In this document: piece by piece, positions 33,995-42,617 of the stretch | Layout: the number at the start of each line of letters is the position of its first letter | Position numbering within the stretch: the stretch's first letter is position 1 | Source: Thermohalobaculum xanthum | GTDB lineage: Bacteria; Pseudomonadota; Alphaproteobacteria; Rhodobacterales; Rhodobacteraceae | Reading direction: 5' to 3' | NCBI RefSeq assembly: GCF_016623495.1 | Contig: NZ_JAEHHL010000006.1 | Span: 124,001-188,000, forward strand | DNA length: 64,000 nucleotides | The notes under the pieces: generated by a model | Databases searched by the model: none | The model's input: the letters and a program-made list of their open reading frames with translations, nothing else | Told to the model about the DNA's origin: nothing | Translations under genes and position numbers: made by a program

Positions 33995-35245
33995 ATGGCG
34001 GCACCGGGCGAGAATCTCAAGATCGACGGCCAGCGGCTCTGGGACAGCCTCATGGAGATGGCGAAGATCGGCCCCGGCATCGCCGGGGGCAACAACCGCC
34101 AGACCCTGACGGACGAGGACGCCGAGGGGCGCCGCCTGTTCCAGCGCTGGTGCGAGGCCGAGGGGCTGACTATCGGCGTCGACCAGATGGGCACCATGTT
34201 CGCCCGGCGCGAGGGCACCGACCCCGACGCCCTGCCGGTCTATGTAGGCTCGCATCTCGACACCCAGCCGACCGGCGGCAAGTATGACGGCGTGCTGGGC
34301 GTGCTGGGCGGGCTCGAGGTGATCCGCACCCTCAACCGCCTCGGGATCAAGACGCGCCACCCCATCGTCGTCACCAACTGGACGAATGAGGAAGGCACGC
34401 GCTTTGCCCCGGCCATGCTGGCCTCGGGCGTCTTCGCGGGCGTGATCGACCAGGACTGGGCCTATGCGCGAGAGGACGCCAAGGGCGTCCGCTTCGGCGA
34501 CGAGCTCGCGCGCATCGGCTTCAAGGGCGACGAGCCGGTGGGTGCGCGCAAGATGAAGGCCTTCTTCGAGCTCCATATCGAGCAGGGCCCGATCCTCGAG
34601 GAAGAAGGCATCGACATCGGCGTCGTCACCCACGGCCAGGGCCTGCGCTGGATCCAGTGCACGGTGACCGGCAAGGAAAGCCACACGGGCTCGACGCCGA
34701 TGCGGATGCGCCGCAATGCCGGGCGCGGGCTCGCGCAGATCACCGAGCTGGTCCACGAAATCGCGATGAAGCACCAGCCGAACGCGGTGGGTGCCATCGG
34801 CCATATCGACGTCTACCCGAACTCGCGCAACATCATCCCCGGAAAGGTGGTATTCACCATCGATTTCCGCAGCCACGTCCTGCCGACGCTCGAGGCCATG
34901 GTGGCCGAGCTGATGGACAAGGCGCCCAGGCTCTGCGCCGATCTGGGCCTCGAGTTCTCGTCCGAGATCGTCGGCCAGTTCGACCCGCCCGCCTTCGACG
35001 AGGGCTGCGTCGGCGCGATCCGCGACGCTGCCGAGCGGCTGGGCTACAGCCACATGAACATCGTCTCGGGCGCGGGGCACGACGCGTGCTGGATCAACCG
35101 CGTGGCCCCGACCGCGATGGTGATGTGCCCCTGCGTCGACGGCCTGAGCCACAACGAGGCCGAGGAGATCACGCCCGAATGGGCCGAGAAGGGGGCGAAC
35201 GTGCTGTTCCACGCGGTGGTCGAGACGGCGGAGATCGTGGAGTGA
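33995..35245 (+). CDS. hyuC: N-carbamoyl-beta-alanine amidohydrolase (Zn hydrolase, HyuC/PydC type)
   Basis: 416 residues, standard M20-type length. Metal ligands are visible: His87 and Asp98 (GSHLDT...KYDGV), Glu133 (NEEGTRFAP), His194 (FELHIEQGP) and a late His in GLSHNEAEE. The lid-domain motif GKESHTGSTPM is also present. It cleaves N-carbamoyl-beta-alanine to beta-alanine, CO2 and ammonia, the third step after PreTA and dihydropyrimidinase. The frame is open to 33863, but the ATG at 33995 follows GGGAGA and lies downstream of the operator. It probably shares a transcript with the dihydropyrimidinase gene, despite a reverse-strand ORF between them. Confidence 0.9.
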   Translation: MAAPGENLKIDGQRLWDSLMEMAKIGPGIAGGNNRQTLTDEDAEGRRLFQRWCEAEGLTIGVDQMGTMFARREGTDPDALPVYVGSHLDTQPTGGKYDGVLGVLGGLEVIRTLNRLGIKTRHPIVVTNWTNEEGTRFAPAMLASGVFAGVIDQDWAYAREDAKGVRFGDELARIGFKGDEPVGARKMKAFFELHIEQGPILEEEGIDIGVVTHGQGLRWIQCTVTGKESHTGSTPMRMRRNAGRGLAQITELVHEIAMKHQPNAVGAIGHIDVYPNSRNIIPGKVVFTIDFRSHVLPTLEAMVAELMDKAPRLCADLGLEFSSEIVGQFDPPAFDEGCVGAIRDAAERLGYSHMNIVSGAGHDACWINRVAPTAMVMCPCVDGLSHNEAEEITPEWAEKGANVLFHAVVETAEIVE

Positions 35246-35247
35246 AC

Positions 35248-35535
35248 CTATCTCGGGAGCGCGAAGAATACTTCGAACGTGGAGCTGTGCTCGGCGTTAA
35301 TCTCGCCATACCATTCGCATCGGTTCTTGCCGCGCCTAAACAGATCGCGGCCCTTTTGAAAGCGTTCCTCCATCGCGGAACAGCATGTCGGCATGGACTC
35401 GAGCTTCCGATCGAGTTCCGCTTCCAGTCTTCGATGGATCCAAAGTGCAGTGATGGACACGCCGCTAAGCTCGGCGTCCTCACATGCATTGAGCAACTCA
35501 TCGAGAAGTCGCAGGGCGTCGTCCTTCGAAGGCAT
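35248..35535 (-). CDS. Small hypothetical protein (95 aa) on the opposite strand inside the pyrimidine operon
   Basis: Not recognised. The sequence is charged and helical (MPSKDDALRLLDELLNACED, TALWIHRRLEAELDRKLES, MEERFQKGRDLFRRGKNR), with four cysteines including a Cys-Cys pair, and no membrane segment. Base composition is clearly lower in G+C than the flanking genes, and the tight flanking genes leave just enough room for it, which suggests a late insertion. Expression against the operon could have an antisense effect. It is a plausible gene, but coding evidence is modest. Confidence 0.45.
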   Translation of the reverse strand: MPSKDDALRLLDELLNACEDAELSGVSITALWIHRRLEAELDRKLESMPTCCSAMEERFQKGRDLFRRGKNRCEWYGEINAEHSSTFEVFFALPR

Positions 35536-35594
35536 GCGTTTCCTCCGCGAACCATGGCTCGCGTTCAGGATGCCGCATATACAGGGAGAGAAGA

Positions 35595-37055
35595 ATGACC
35601 AAAGTCATCAAGGGCGGCACCGTCGTCACCGCCGACCGGCAGTACAAGGCAGATGTCCTGATCGACGGCGAGACGATCCTCGAGATCGGCGAGAACCTCA
35701 AGGGCGACGAGACGATCGACGCCTCCGAGGCCTATGTCATCCCCGGCGGCATCGATCCGCACACGCATCTCGAGATGCCCTTCATGGGCACCACGGCGGC
35801 CGAGACCTTCGAGTCCGGCACCTGGGCCGCGGCGGCGGGCGGCACGACCATGCTGATCGACTTCGTCCTGCCGGGCGAGGACGGCTCGCTGGTGAACGCC
35901 GTCAATGAATGGCACCGCAAGTCGGGCAAGCAGATCTGCTCGGACATCGGCTTCCACATGGCCATCACCGGCTGGTCGAAGCAGATCTGGGAGGAGATGG
36001 CCCAGGTCGTCGACATGGGCGTGAACTCGTTCAAGCACTTCATGGCCTACAAGGGCGCCCTGATGGTCGAGGACGACGAGATGTACGCGTCCTTCCAGCG
36101 CTGCAAGGAACTGGGCGCGCTGCCGATGGTCCATGCCGAGAACGGTGACATCGTCGCCGAGCTGCAGAAGAAATACCTCGCCATGGGCATCACCGGCCCC
36201 GAGGGCCACGCCTATTCCCGCCCGCCCGAGGTCGAGGGCGAGGCCGCGAACCGCGCCATCATGATCGCCGATGCCGCCGGCACGCCGCTCTACATCGTGC
36301 ATGTCTCGTGCGAGCAGGCGCACGAGGCGATCCGGCGCGCGCGCCAGAAGGGGATGCGCGTCTATGGCGAGCCGCTGATCCAGTTCCTGACGCTCGACGA
36401 GAGCGAGTATTTCAACAAGGACTGGGAGCACGCGGCCCGGCGCGTCATGTCGCCCCCCTTCCGCAACAAGGAGCACCAGGCCAGCCTCTGGGCCGGCCTC
36501 GCCGCGGGCTCGCTGCAGGTCGTGGCCACCGACCACGCGGCCTTCACCACCGCGCAGAAGCATATGGGCGACGGTGACTTCACGCGCATCCCGAACGGCA
36601 CCGGGGGGCTCGAGGAACGGCTCGGCGTGCTCTGGACCGAAGGGGTCGACACCGGCCGCCTGACGCCCGAGGAATTCGTGGCCGCGACCTCGACCAACAT
36701 CGCCAAGATCCTGAACATCTACCCCAGGAAGGGTGCTCTGGTGCCCGGCGCGGACGCCGACATCGTGGTCTGGGACCCCTCGATCTCGAAGACCATCGCG
36801 GCCTCGACGCAGAAATCCGTGCTCGACTACAACGTCTTCGAGGGCCGCAAGGTCACCGCCCAGCCGCGCTACACCCTCAGCCGCGGCGAGGTGATCTTCG
36901 CCTGGGGCCAGAACAGCCAGCCGCAACCGGGCCGCGGCCGCTTCGTGCCCCGCCCGCCGTTCTCCTCGGCCAACCGGGCGCTGTCGAAGTGGAAGGAGCT
37001 GAACTCGCCCCGCAAGGTCGAGCGCGACCCGATGAACATCCCGAGCGGGGTCTGA
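35595..37055 (+). CDS. hydA: Dihydropyrimidinase / D-hydantoinase
   Basis: 486 residues, typical length. Binuclear zinc ligands are in place: His56 and His58 (DPHTHLE), the carbamylated Lys153 (FMAYKG), His180 (PMVHAENG), His236 (IVHVSCE) and Asp313 (ATDHAAF). It opens dihydrouracil or dihydrothymine to the N-carbamoyl amino acid, the second step of the reductive pathway. An AGGGAGAGAAG ribosome site directly precedes the ATG. With hyuC upstream and the ABC importer downstream it forms the main RutR-controlled block. Confidence 0.95.
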   Translation: MTKVIKGGTVVTADRQYKADVLIDGETILEIGENLKGDETIDASEAYVIPGGIDPHTHLEMPFMGTTAAETFESGTWAAAAGGTTMLIDFVLPGEDGSLVNAVNEWHRKSGKQICSDIGFHMAITGWSKQIWEEMAQVVDMGVNSFKHFMAYKGALMVEDDEMYASFQRCKELGALPMVHAENGDIVAELQKKYLAMGITGPEGHAYSRPPEVEGEAANRAIMIADAAGTPLYIVHVSCEQAHEAIRRARQKGMRVYGEPLIQFLTLDESEYFNKDWEHAARRVMSPPFRNKEHQASLWAGLAAGSLQVVATDHAAFTTAQKHMGDGDFTRIPNGTGGLEERLGVLWTEGVDTGRLTPEEFVAATSTNIAKILNIYPRKGALVPGADADIVVWDPSISKTIAASTQKSVLDYNVFEGRKVTAQPRYTLSRGEVIFAWGQNSQPQPGRGRFVPRPPFSSANRALSKWKELNSPRKVERDPMNIPSGV

Positions 37056-37064
37056 GTGGCGGTG

Positions 37065-37475
37065 TCACGGCACCCTGGCGTCCAGATGCGGCAGCAGCAC
37101 GACGCTCTCCTGCTCGTTGGGGTCGGTGCGCGCGATCACCGCGGTCGCGGGCGTGTCCGTGCGGTTCATCGGCAGGTGCGGCACGCCGGGCGGGATGTAG
37201 AGAAGCTCGCCCTCGCGCAGCACGATGTGCTCGGCAAGATCGTCGCCGTAGAACATCTCGCTCTCGCCCTTCAGCATGTAGATCGCGGTCTCGTGGCTCT
37301 CGTGCAGGTGGGCCTTGGCGCGCCCGCCGGGCGGGATGGTAAGCAGATGCATGCAGATCCCGGTGGCGCCGACACTCTCGGCCGAGATGCCGGCGTCGTA
37401 ATCGAAGCCCTGCTTCCCGGAATAGCTGGCATCCGGGCGGATGACGCGGCAGCCTCGGGCGGTGGTATCAGGCAT
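37065..37475 (-). CDS. Cupin-domain protein
   Basis: 136 residues, single cupin with good metal motifs: GGRAKAHLHESHETAIYMLKG (His, His, Glu) and PPGVPHLPMNRT (His). Proteins of this type include small dioxygenases, isomerases and sugar-binding barrels. It lies on the opposite strand between the dihydropyrimidinase and the ABC ATPase, and its start is only 14 bases from the ATPase ATG, so its promoter would lie in the ATPase coding region. A role in pyrimidine use is suggested only by position. Confidence 0.78.
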   Translation of the reverse strand: MPDTTARGCRVIRPDASYSGKQGFDYDAGISAESVGATGICMHLLTIPPGGRAKAHLHESHETAIYMLKGESEMFYGDDLAEHIVLREGELLYIPPGVPHLPMNRTDTPATAVIARTDPNEQESVVLLPHLDARVP

Positions 37476-37489
37476 GGGTGTTCTCCAGC

Positions 37490-38317
37490 ATGACGGCGGC
37501 GGCTCCGAAAACGGACAGGGACGACCTCGCCCGGACTTCCGGCCCGGTGATCGAGGCGCAGGGGCTCGGCCTCACCTTCCAGACCGCCGACGGGCCGGTC
37601 CATGCGCTCACGGGCGTCGATCTTAGCATCGGCAAGGGCGATTTCGTCTCGTTCATCGGCCCCTCGGGCTGCGGCAAGACCACCTTCCTACGGGTGATCG
37701 CCGATCTCGAGCAGCCGACCGAGGGCACCATCACCGTGAACGGCGTCAGCCCGCGCGAGGCGCGGCTTGCCCGCGCCTACGGCTATGTCTTCCAGGCGGC
37801 GGGGCTCTACCCGTGGCGGACCATCGGCGCCAATGTCCGACTGCCGCTCGAGATCATGGGCTACTCGAAGGCCGAGCAGGCCGAGCGGGTCGCCCGCGTG
37901 CTCGGACTGGTCGAGCTTGCGGGCTTCGAGAAGAAGTTCCCCTGGCAGCTCTCGGGCGGCATGCAGCAGCGCGCCTCGATCGCCCGTGCGCTGGCCTTCG
38001 ACGCCGACATCCTCTTGATGGACGAGCCCTTCGGCGCGCTCGACGAGATCGTGCGCGACCACCTGAACGAGGAGGTCCTGCGCCTCTGGGCCAAGACGCG
38101 CAAGACGATCTGCTTCGTCACCCACTCGATCCCCGAGGCGGTCTATCTCTCGACCAAGATCGTGGTGATGAGCCCGCGCCCCGGCCGCGTGACCGACGTG
38201 ATCGAATCCCCCCTGCCGCGCGAGCGCCCGCTCGAGATCCGCGAGACGCCGGAATTCCTCGAAATCGCCCACCGCGTGCGCGAGGGGCTGCGGGCAGGGC
38301 ACAGCTATGATGTGTAA
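37490..38317 (+). CDS. ABC transporter ATPase, nitrate/taurine/pyrimidine-precursor class
   Basis: 275 residues from the ATG at 37490; a GTG at 37478 is an alternative. Walker A GPSGCGKT is at 57-64, signature LSGGMQQ at 154-160 and Walker B LLMDEPF at 175-181. Resemblance is to SsuB/TauB/ThiZ-type ATPases. It should energise the two permeases at 39167 and 40039 together with the NMT1-type binding protein at 41043. In the context of rutR and the pyrimidine enzymes, the ligand is probably a pyrimidine or its breakdown product. Confidence 0.9.
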   Translation: MTAAAPKTDRDDLARTSGPVIEAQGLGLTFQTADGPVHALTGVDLSIGKGDFVSFIGPSGCGKTTFLRVIADLEQPTEGTITVNGVSPREARLARAYGYVFQAAGLYPWRTIGANVRLPLEIMGYSKAEQAERVARVLGLVELAGFEKKFPWQLSGGMQQRASIARALAFDADILLMDEPFGALDEIVRDHLNEEVLRLWAKTRKTICFVTHSIPEAVYLSTKIVVMSPRPGRVTDVIESPLPRERPLEIRETPEFLEIAHRVREGLRAGHSYDV

Positions 38318-39170
38318 GGCGGTGCCTGCCACTCGCTCGCGCTGCGCGCGGCGGACGTCATGGCGCAGGGTCGCCCGTACCGCCGCCGCATTCGTGATCG
38401 TCGGCTCGCTTGCGTCGCCCGACGCACAGGCAGACACGCTGCAGTATGATCCGGACCTCTGCCCGACCGAAGCGGATGGCAAGGTCTACCTCCGCCTCGC
38501 GACCGGAATCGCGTTCGGGTTTCCGTCGGGTTCGCTGCAATACCTCTATGACACCTTCGAGCCCAGACCTGAGGCTCCTGACCCATCAGCACCGGAGGGC
38601 TGCCCGGGCAATCCGATCGTCACCAAGACGGCGACCGTGGCCTTTTCCTTCGAGATTCCGCCCAAGGTTGAAAGTGCAGAACCTCGTCGGATCGCGGAGT
38701 TCGTGAAGCTGCGCGGGGCCGATGCGCTGGCGTTCCGGCCTGGAACCGACCATCTCTTTTTGCAAAACTCCGTCTTTCATCTCTCCGAAGTGAGCCGGAA
38801 GCTCGGGCGCTGCGAGGAGACGCCCAAGGGATGGGAGGTCTGCTATCAGCCCAAGCCGGGCCGGCCGCATCACACGGACAACGGCGCGTATTACATCGCC
38901 CTTCCGGACCGGCATCCGCTGCGCTCCGGGATTCCCCTTGCCGCCCGATGCAGTCCGCCGCTCCCATGGAACGGCAAGCGGCTTTGCGATCTCGATTACC
39001 GGCCGCTGCCGCGGGTCTATCTCTCCCTGGCTTTCACCGACAAGGAAATCCCAATCGAGTATCTCTTCGCGTTTGACGCCGCCGTCGTCGACTGGCTGGA
39101 GAGTTCGCATGTGCCCGAATTGGATTTCATCCCGCCCCCGGGCGTCCTGTACATGGAGGCCGGGCAATGA
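38307..39170 (+). CDS. Exported protein of unknown function embedded in the ABC operon
   Basis: 287 residues, not recognised. A long basic N-terminus with a hydrophobic core (TAAAFVIVGSLASPDAQA) looks like a signal peptide cleaved near residue 42. The mature part has about six cysteines, suggesting disulphides, and motifs such as GKVYLRLATGIAFGFPSGS and FRPGTDHLFLQNSVFHLSE. It overlaps the ATPase stop by 11 bases and the permease start by four, so it is translated as an integral part of the operon. Its G+C is somewhat lower than that of the neighbours. It could modify or hold the ligand in the periplasm. Confidence 0.7.
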   Translation: MMCKAVPATRSRCARRTSWRRVARTAAAFVIVGSLASPDAQADTLQYDPDLCPTEADGKVYLRLATGIAFGFPSGSLQYLYDTFEPRPEAPDPSAPEGCPGNPIVTKTATVAFSFEIPPKVESAEPRRIAEFVKLRGADALAFRPGTDHLFLQNSVFHLSEVSRKLGRCEETPKGWEVCYQPKPGRPHHTDNGAYYIALPDRHPLRSGIPLAARCSPPLPWNGKRLCDLDYRPLPRVYLSLAFTDKEIPIEYLFAFDAAVVDWLESSHVPELDFIPPPGVLYMEAGQ

Positions 39171-40042
39171 CACGCATCCTCCACCACATCGCCCCGGTCC
39201 TGGCGGTCGTCGCGGCCATCGTCGTGCTCTGGTATTTCGCGGCCGTCATCCTCAACGCCCCCTGGGTCTACGATCAGGCCGCGCGGGCGGGCGAGACTGT
39301 CGGGCTGGCCGAGCTCATCCCCGCCACCATGGCGCAGGAGCGGCCCGTCCTGCCCGCGCCCCACCAGGTCGCGGCCGAGCTGTGGGACACCACCGTCGAG
39401 AAGAAGATCACGTCGAAGCGCAGCCTGATCTATCACGGCTGGATCACGCTCTCGGCCACGCTCCTTGGCTTCGTGATGGGCACGGTGCTGGGGATGCTGC
39501 TGGCCATCGGCATCGTCCACAACCGGGCGATGGACATGAGCGTGATGCCCTGGGTCATCGCCTCGCAGACCATCCCGATCCTCGCCATCGCGCCGATGAT
39601 AATCGTGGTGCTGAACTCGGTCGGGCTGTCGGGGCTGATCCCCAAGGCGACGATCTCGACCTATCTGAGCTTCTTCCCCGTCGTGGTCGGCATGACCAAG
39701 GGGCTGCGCTCGCCCGACGCTCTGCAGCTTGACCTGATGACGACCTATTCCGCCAGCCGCGCGCAGATCTTCTGGAAGCTGCGCTTCCCCTCCGCGATGC
39801 CCTATCTCTTCACCTCGATGAAGGTGGCGGTGGCCGCGAGCCTCGTGGGCGCCATCGTGGGCGAGCTGCCGACCGGCGCGGTCGCGGGGCTGGGCGCGCG
39901 GCTGCTGGCGGGCAGCTATTACGGGCAGACGATCCAGATCTGGTCGGCGCTGTTCGCGGCCGCCTTCCTGGCGGCTGGGCTGGTTGCGCTGATCGGGCTC
40001 GCCAGCCGCATGGTCAATGCGCGGATGGGGGCGCGGGCATGA
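39167..40042 (+). CDS. ABC transporter permease, nitrate/taurine class (first)
   Basis: 291 residues with about seven hydrophobic helices; the BPD_transp_1 domain occupies the C-terminal 190 residues. The EAA loop reads YSASRAQIFWKLRFPSAMPYL, before the ATPase-contact helix. The N-terminal part has a long periplasmic segment after the first helix. The start overlaps the exported protein's stop and the stop overlaps the second permease's start. Confidence 0.88.
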   Translation: MTRILHHIAPVLAVVAAIVVLWYFAAVILNAPWVYDQAARAGETVGLAELIPATMAQERPVLPAPHQVAAELWDTTVEKKITSKRSLIYHGWITLSATLLGFVMGTVLGMLLAIGIVHNRAMDMSVMPWVIASQTIPILAIAPMIIVVLNSVGLSGLIPKATISTYLSFFPVVVGMTKGLRSPDALQLDLMTTYSASRAQIFWKLRFPSAMPYLFTSMKVAVAASLVGAIVGELPTGAVAGLGARLLAGSYYGQTIQIWSALFAAAFLAAGLVALIGLASRMVNARMGARA

Positions 40043-41013
40043 AGGCGCGGCGGTCCTCGACCGAGGTGGGATGGCTCATCGGCGTCGCCGCGGCGGTTGC
40101 GGCCGGCACGACGCTTGTGCGCATCGAGCCCGACAACCCGGCGGGAGCCACGGTCTGGGTCGGGATCGTCGCCACATGGGCCGCGTGCTGGGCGCTGGTC
40201 GAGTGGATCTCGCGGCTCGACACCAGTACCTCGCCCCGGCTGCGTTCGGCGCTCGGGATTCTCGTGCCGGTGCTGTTCGGGGCGACCGTGCTGTTCCTGT
40301 GGGAGGGGGTGGTGCGCGCGGCCAAGATCTCGCCGGTGCTGCTGCCGCCGCCCTCGATGATCTGGGACCGGCTGATCACCTCGACCGGCATCCTGTGGGC
40401 CGATTTCGTGCAGACCTATCTCAAGGGCGCGGTGGTGGGCTACGTGCTGGGCTGTGGTGCGGCCTTCCTCACCGCCATCGCCATCGACCGCTCGCCCTTC
40501 CTGCAGCGCGGCCTGCTGCCGGTCGGCAACCTCGTGGCGGCCCTGCCGATCATCGGCATCGCGCCGATCATGGTGATGTGGTTCGGCTTCGACTGGCCCT
40601 CGAAGGCCGCGGTCGTGGTGGTGATGTGCTTCTTCCCGATGCTGGTGAACACGGTCGAGGGGCTCAAGTCCGCCGACCGCATGCAGGCCGACCTGATGCG
40701 CACCTGGGCGGCGTCCTACTGGCAGACGATGTTCAAGCTGCGCCTGCCGGCGGCGGCGCCCTTCATCTTCAACGGGCTCAAGATCTGCTCGACCCTTGCG
40801 CTGATCGGCGCGATCGTGGCGGAGTTCTTCGGCACGCCGATCGTGGGCATGGGCTTCCGCATCTCGACCGAGGTGGGGCGAATGAACATCGACATGGTCT
40901 GGGCGACGATTACGGTGGCCGCGCTTGCCGGGTCGGCCTCCTACGGCGCCGTGGTGCTGATCGAGCGCGCGGTGACCTTCTGGCACCCTTCGGTCCGGGG
41001 TTCGGGCCGGTAA
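40039..41013 (+). CDS. ABC transporter permease, nitrate/taurine class (second)
   Basis: 324 residues. Two N-terminal helices precede a BPD_transp_1 domain whose EAA loop is AASYWQTMFKLRLPAAAPFIF. It is homologous to the preceding permease; two different permease genes rather than one homodimer suggest an asymmetric channel. It is followed after 29 bases by the substrate-binding protein. Confidence 0.88.
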   Translation: MKARRSSTEVGWLIGVAAAVAAGTTLVRIEPDNPAGATVWVGIVATWAACWALVEWISRLDTSTSPRLRSALGILVPVLFGATVLFLWEGVVRAAKISPVLLPPPSMIWDRLITSTGILWADFVQTYLKGAVVGYVLGCGAAFLTAIAIDRSPFLQRGLLPVGNLVAALPIIGIAPIMVMWFGFDWPSKAAVVVVMCFFPMLVNTVEGLKSADRMQADLMRTWAASYWQTMFKLRLPAAAPFIFNGLKICSTLALIGAIVAEFFGTPIVGMGFRISTEVGRMNIDMVWATITVAALAGSASYGAVVLIERAVTFWHPSVRGSGR

Positions 41014-41042
41014 CGACAAGGTTCACGACAGGGAGAACCATC

Positions 41043-42032
41043 ATGAAACAGGTGTTCGGATTGGCGCTGGCATCGGCACTGGCGATGGCCGCGGGCGCGG
41101 CGCAGGCGGCCGACAAGGTCACGCTGCAGCTCAAATGGGTCACCCAGGCGCAGTTCGCGGGCTACTACGTCGCCAAGGACAAGGGCTTCTACGAGGAGGA
41201 AGGTCTCGACGTCGAGATCAAGCCCGGCGGCCCCGACATCGCCCCCGCCCAGGTGCTGGCCGGCGGCGGCGCGGACGTGATCCTCGACTGGATGCCCTCG
41301 GCTTTGGCGACGCGCGAGAAGGGGCTGCCGCTGGTGAACATCGCCCAGCCCTTCAAGTCGTCGGGCATGATGCTGACCTGCCTGAAGGAAAGCGGCGTGA
41401 CTGGCCCCGAGGACTTCCCCGGCCGCACGCTGGGCGTCTGGTTCTTCGGCAACGAGTATCCCTTCCTCAGCTGGATGTCGAAGCTGGGCATCCCGACCGA
41501 CGGCTCGGCCGGCGGCGTGACGGTGCTCAAGCAGGGCTTCAACGTCGACCCGCTGCTGCAGAAGCAGGCGGACTGCATCTCGACCATGACCTACAACGAG
41601 TACTGGCAGGTGATCGACGCCGGCATCACGCCCGAGGAGCTGGTGACCTTCAAGTACGAGGACCAGGGCGTCGCCACGCTCGAGGACGGCATCTACGTGC
41701 TCGAGGATGCCCTGAAGGACGAGGCTTTCAAGGACAAGATGATCCGCTTCGTCCGCGCCTCGATGAAGGGCTGGAAATGGGCCGAGGAGAACCCCGACGA
41801 TGCCGCCGAGATCGTGCTCGAGAACGACGCGACCGGCGCCCAGACGGAAAAGCACCAGAAGCGCATGATGGGTGAGGTCGCCAAGCTCACCGCGGGCTCG
41901 GACGGCAGCCTTGACCCCGCCGATTACGAGCGCACGGTGGCCACCCTGCTGGGCGGCGGCTCGGACCCGGTGATCACCAAGGCACCCGAGGGCGCCTGGA
42001 CGCACGAGATCACGGATGCGGCGCTGAAGTGA
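41043..42032 (+). CDS. ABC transporter substrate-binding protein, NMT1/THI5-like
   Basis: 329 residues. Signal peptide 1-23 (LALASALAMAAGAAQA). The mature protein opens with VTLQLKWVTQAQFAGYYVAK, a hallmark of the NMT1/THI5 group that binds hydroxymethylpyrimidine, formylaminopyrimidine or riboflavin-type ligands. An AGGGAGAA site precedes the ATG. Given rutR and the catabolic genes, uptake of a pyrimidine or dihydropyrimidine is the best guess. A hairpin follows at 42049. Confidence 0.88.
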   Translation: MKQVFGLALASALAMAAGAAQAADKVTLQLKWVTQAQFAGYYVAKDKGFYEEEGLDVEIKPGGPDIAPAQVLAGGGADVILDWMPSALATREKGLPLVNIAQPFKSSGMMLTCLKESGVTGPEDFPGRTLGVWFFGNEYPFLSWMSKLGIPTDGSAGGVTVLKQGFNVDPLLQKQADCISTMTYNEYWQVIDAGITPEELVTFKYEDQGVATLEDGIYVLEDALKDEAFKDKMIRFVRASMKGWKWAEENPDDAAEIVLENDATGAQTEKHQKRMMGEVAKLTAGSDGSLDPADYERTVATLLGGGSDPVITKAPEGAWTHEITDAALK

Positions 42033-42048
42033 GGCGCTGAGACTGCCT

Positions 42049-42079
42049 GCGCGCTCCGGCTGGAGAGGCCGGGGCGCGC
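42049..42079 (+). terminator. Hairpin after the pyrimidine-type ABC operon
   Basis: A 12-bp stem (GCGCGCTCCGGC with GCCGGGGCGCGC, one T-G pair) and a seven-base loop, 16 bases after the stop. No T-run follows, so it may act as a 3'-end stabiliser or need Rho. Confidence 0.5.
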
Positions 42080-42118
42080 CCAGATGCTCGGCTTCAAGTC
42101 GCGGCCGGATCGCTCCCT

Positions 42119-42598
42119 TCAGTCACCATCCCTCCCGACTTCCTGTTGCGGGGATCCCTGTTCGGGGATCGTTTGGCATCCCAGTTCACGGTTGATCCGC
42201 GTGATCGTTTGCCGGATCGGATATACGGGCCTGTCTCCCTTCTCGAATTTGCCCCCGTAACCAACAATGGTGACTTGATACCGACATCCCTCCTTCAGGT
42301 TTGCCTGAAGGTGCTTTCGGCCCTGGTGGATTCCCCAGAACTCATAGGAATACGGGAGCCTGTAATCGCCCATATCCGTAAAGATTGCTCCACAGTATCC
42401 TGCATATCCGTGCGTCGGGGCCGAGCTTCTCGATTTCGAGCCGAACAACTTGGTCCTCCTTGGATAGCAATCCTCAACAGCGTCATTGTCTGTGACCGTG
42501 ATTTGAGCGCGATGCGAAAAGAAAATGTATTTATGATATAAAATGAAAAAGAGTGGCGATAATATTAATAAAATAACAATGATTTTGTTAAATTTCAA
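42119..42598 (-). CDS. Membrane-anchored hypothetical protein in an AT-rich patch
   Basis: About 159 residues if translation starts at the TTG at 42598; the frame is open further into ubiH, but that part is a shadow. The N-terminal anchor (KFNKIIVILLILSPLFFILY) is followed by an extracytoplasmic domain with four cysteines and motifs DCYPRRTKLFGSK, YCGAIFTDMGDYRLPYSY and CRYQVTIVGYGGKFEKGDRP. DNA at 42480-42650 is strikingly AT-rich for this genome, pointing to recent acquisition. It follows ubiH on the same strand after 19 bases. Function unknown; no ATG is available near the anchor. Confidence 0.5.
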   Translation of the reverse strand: MKFNKIIVILLILSPLFFILYHKYIFFSHRAQITVTDNDAVEDCYPRRTKLFGSKSRSSAPTHGYAGYCGAIFTDMGDYRLPYSYEFWGIHQGRKHLQANLKEGCRYQVTIVGYGGKFEKGDRPVYPIRQTITRINRELGCQTIPEQGSPQQEVGRDGD

Positions 42599-42617
42599 AT
42601 CAAGGATCCATGTGTCA

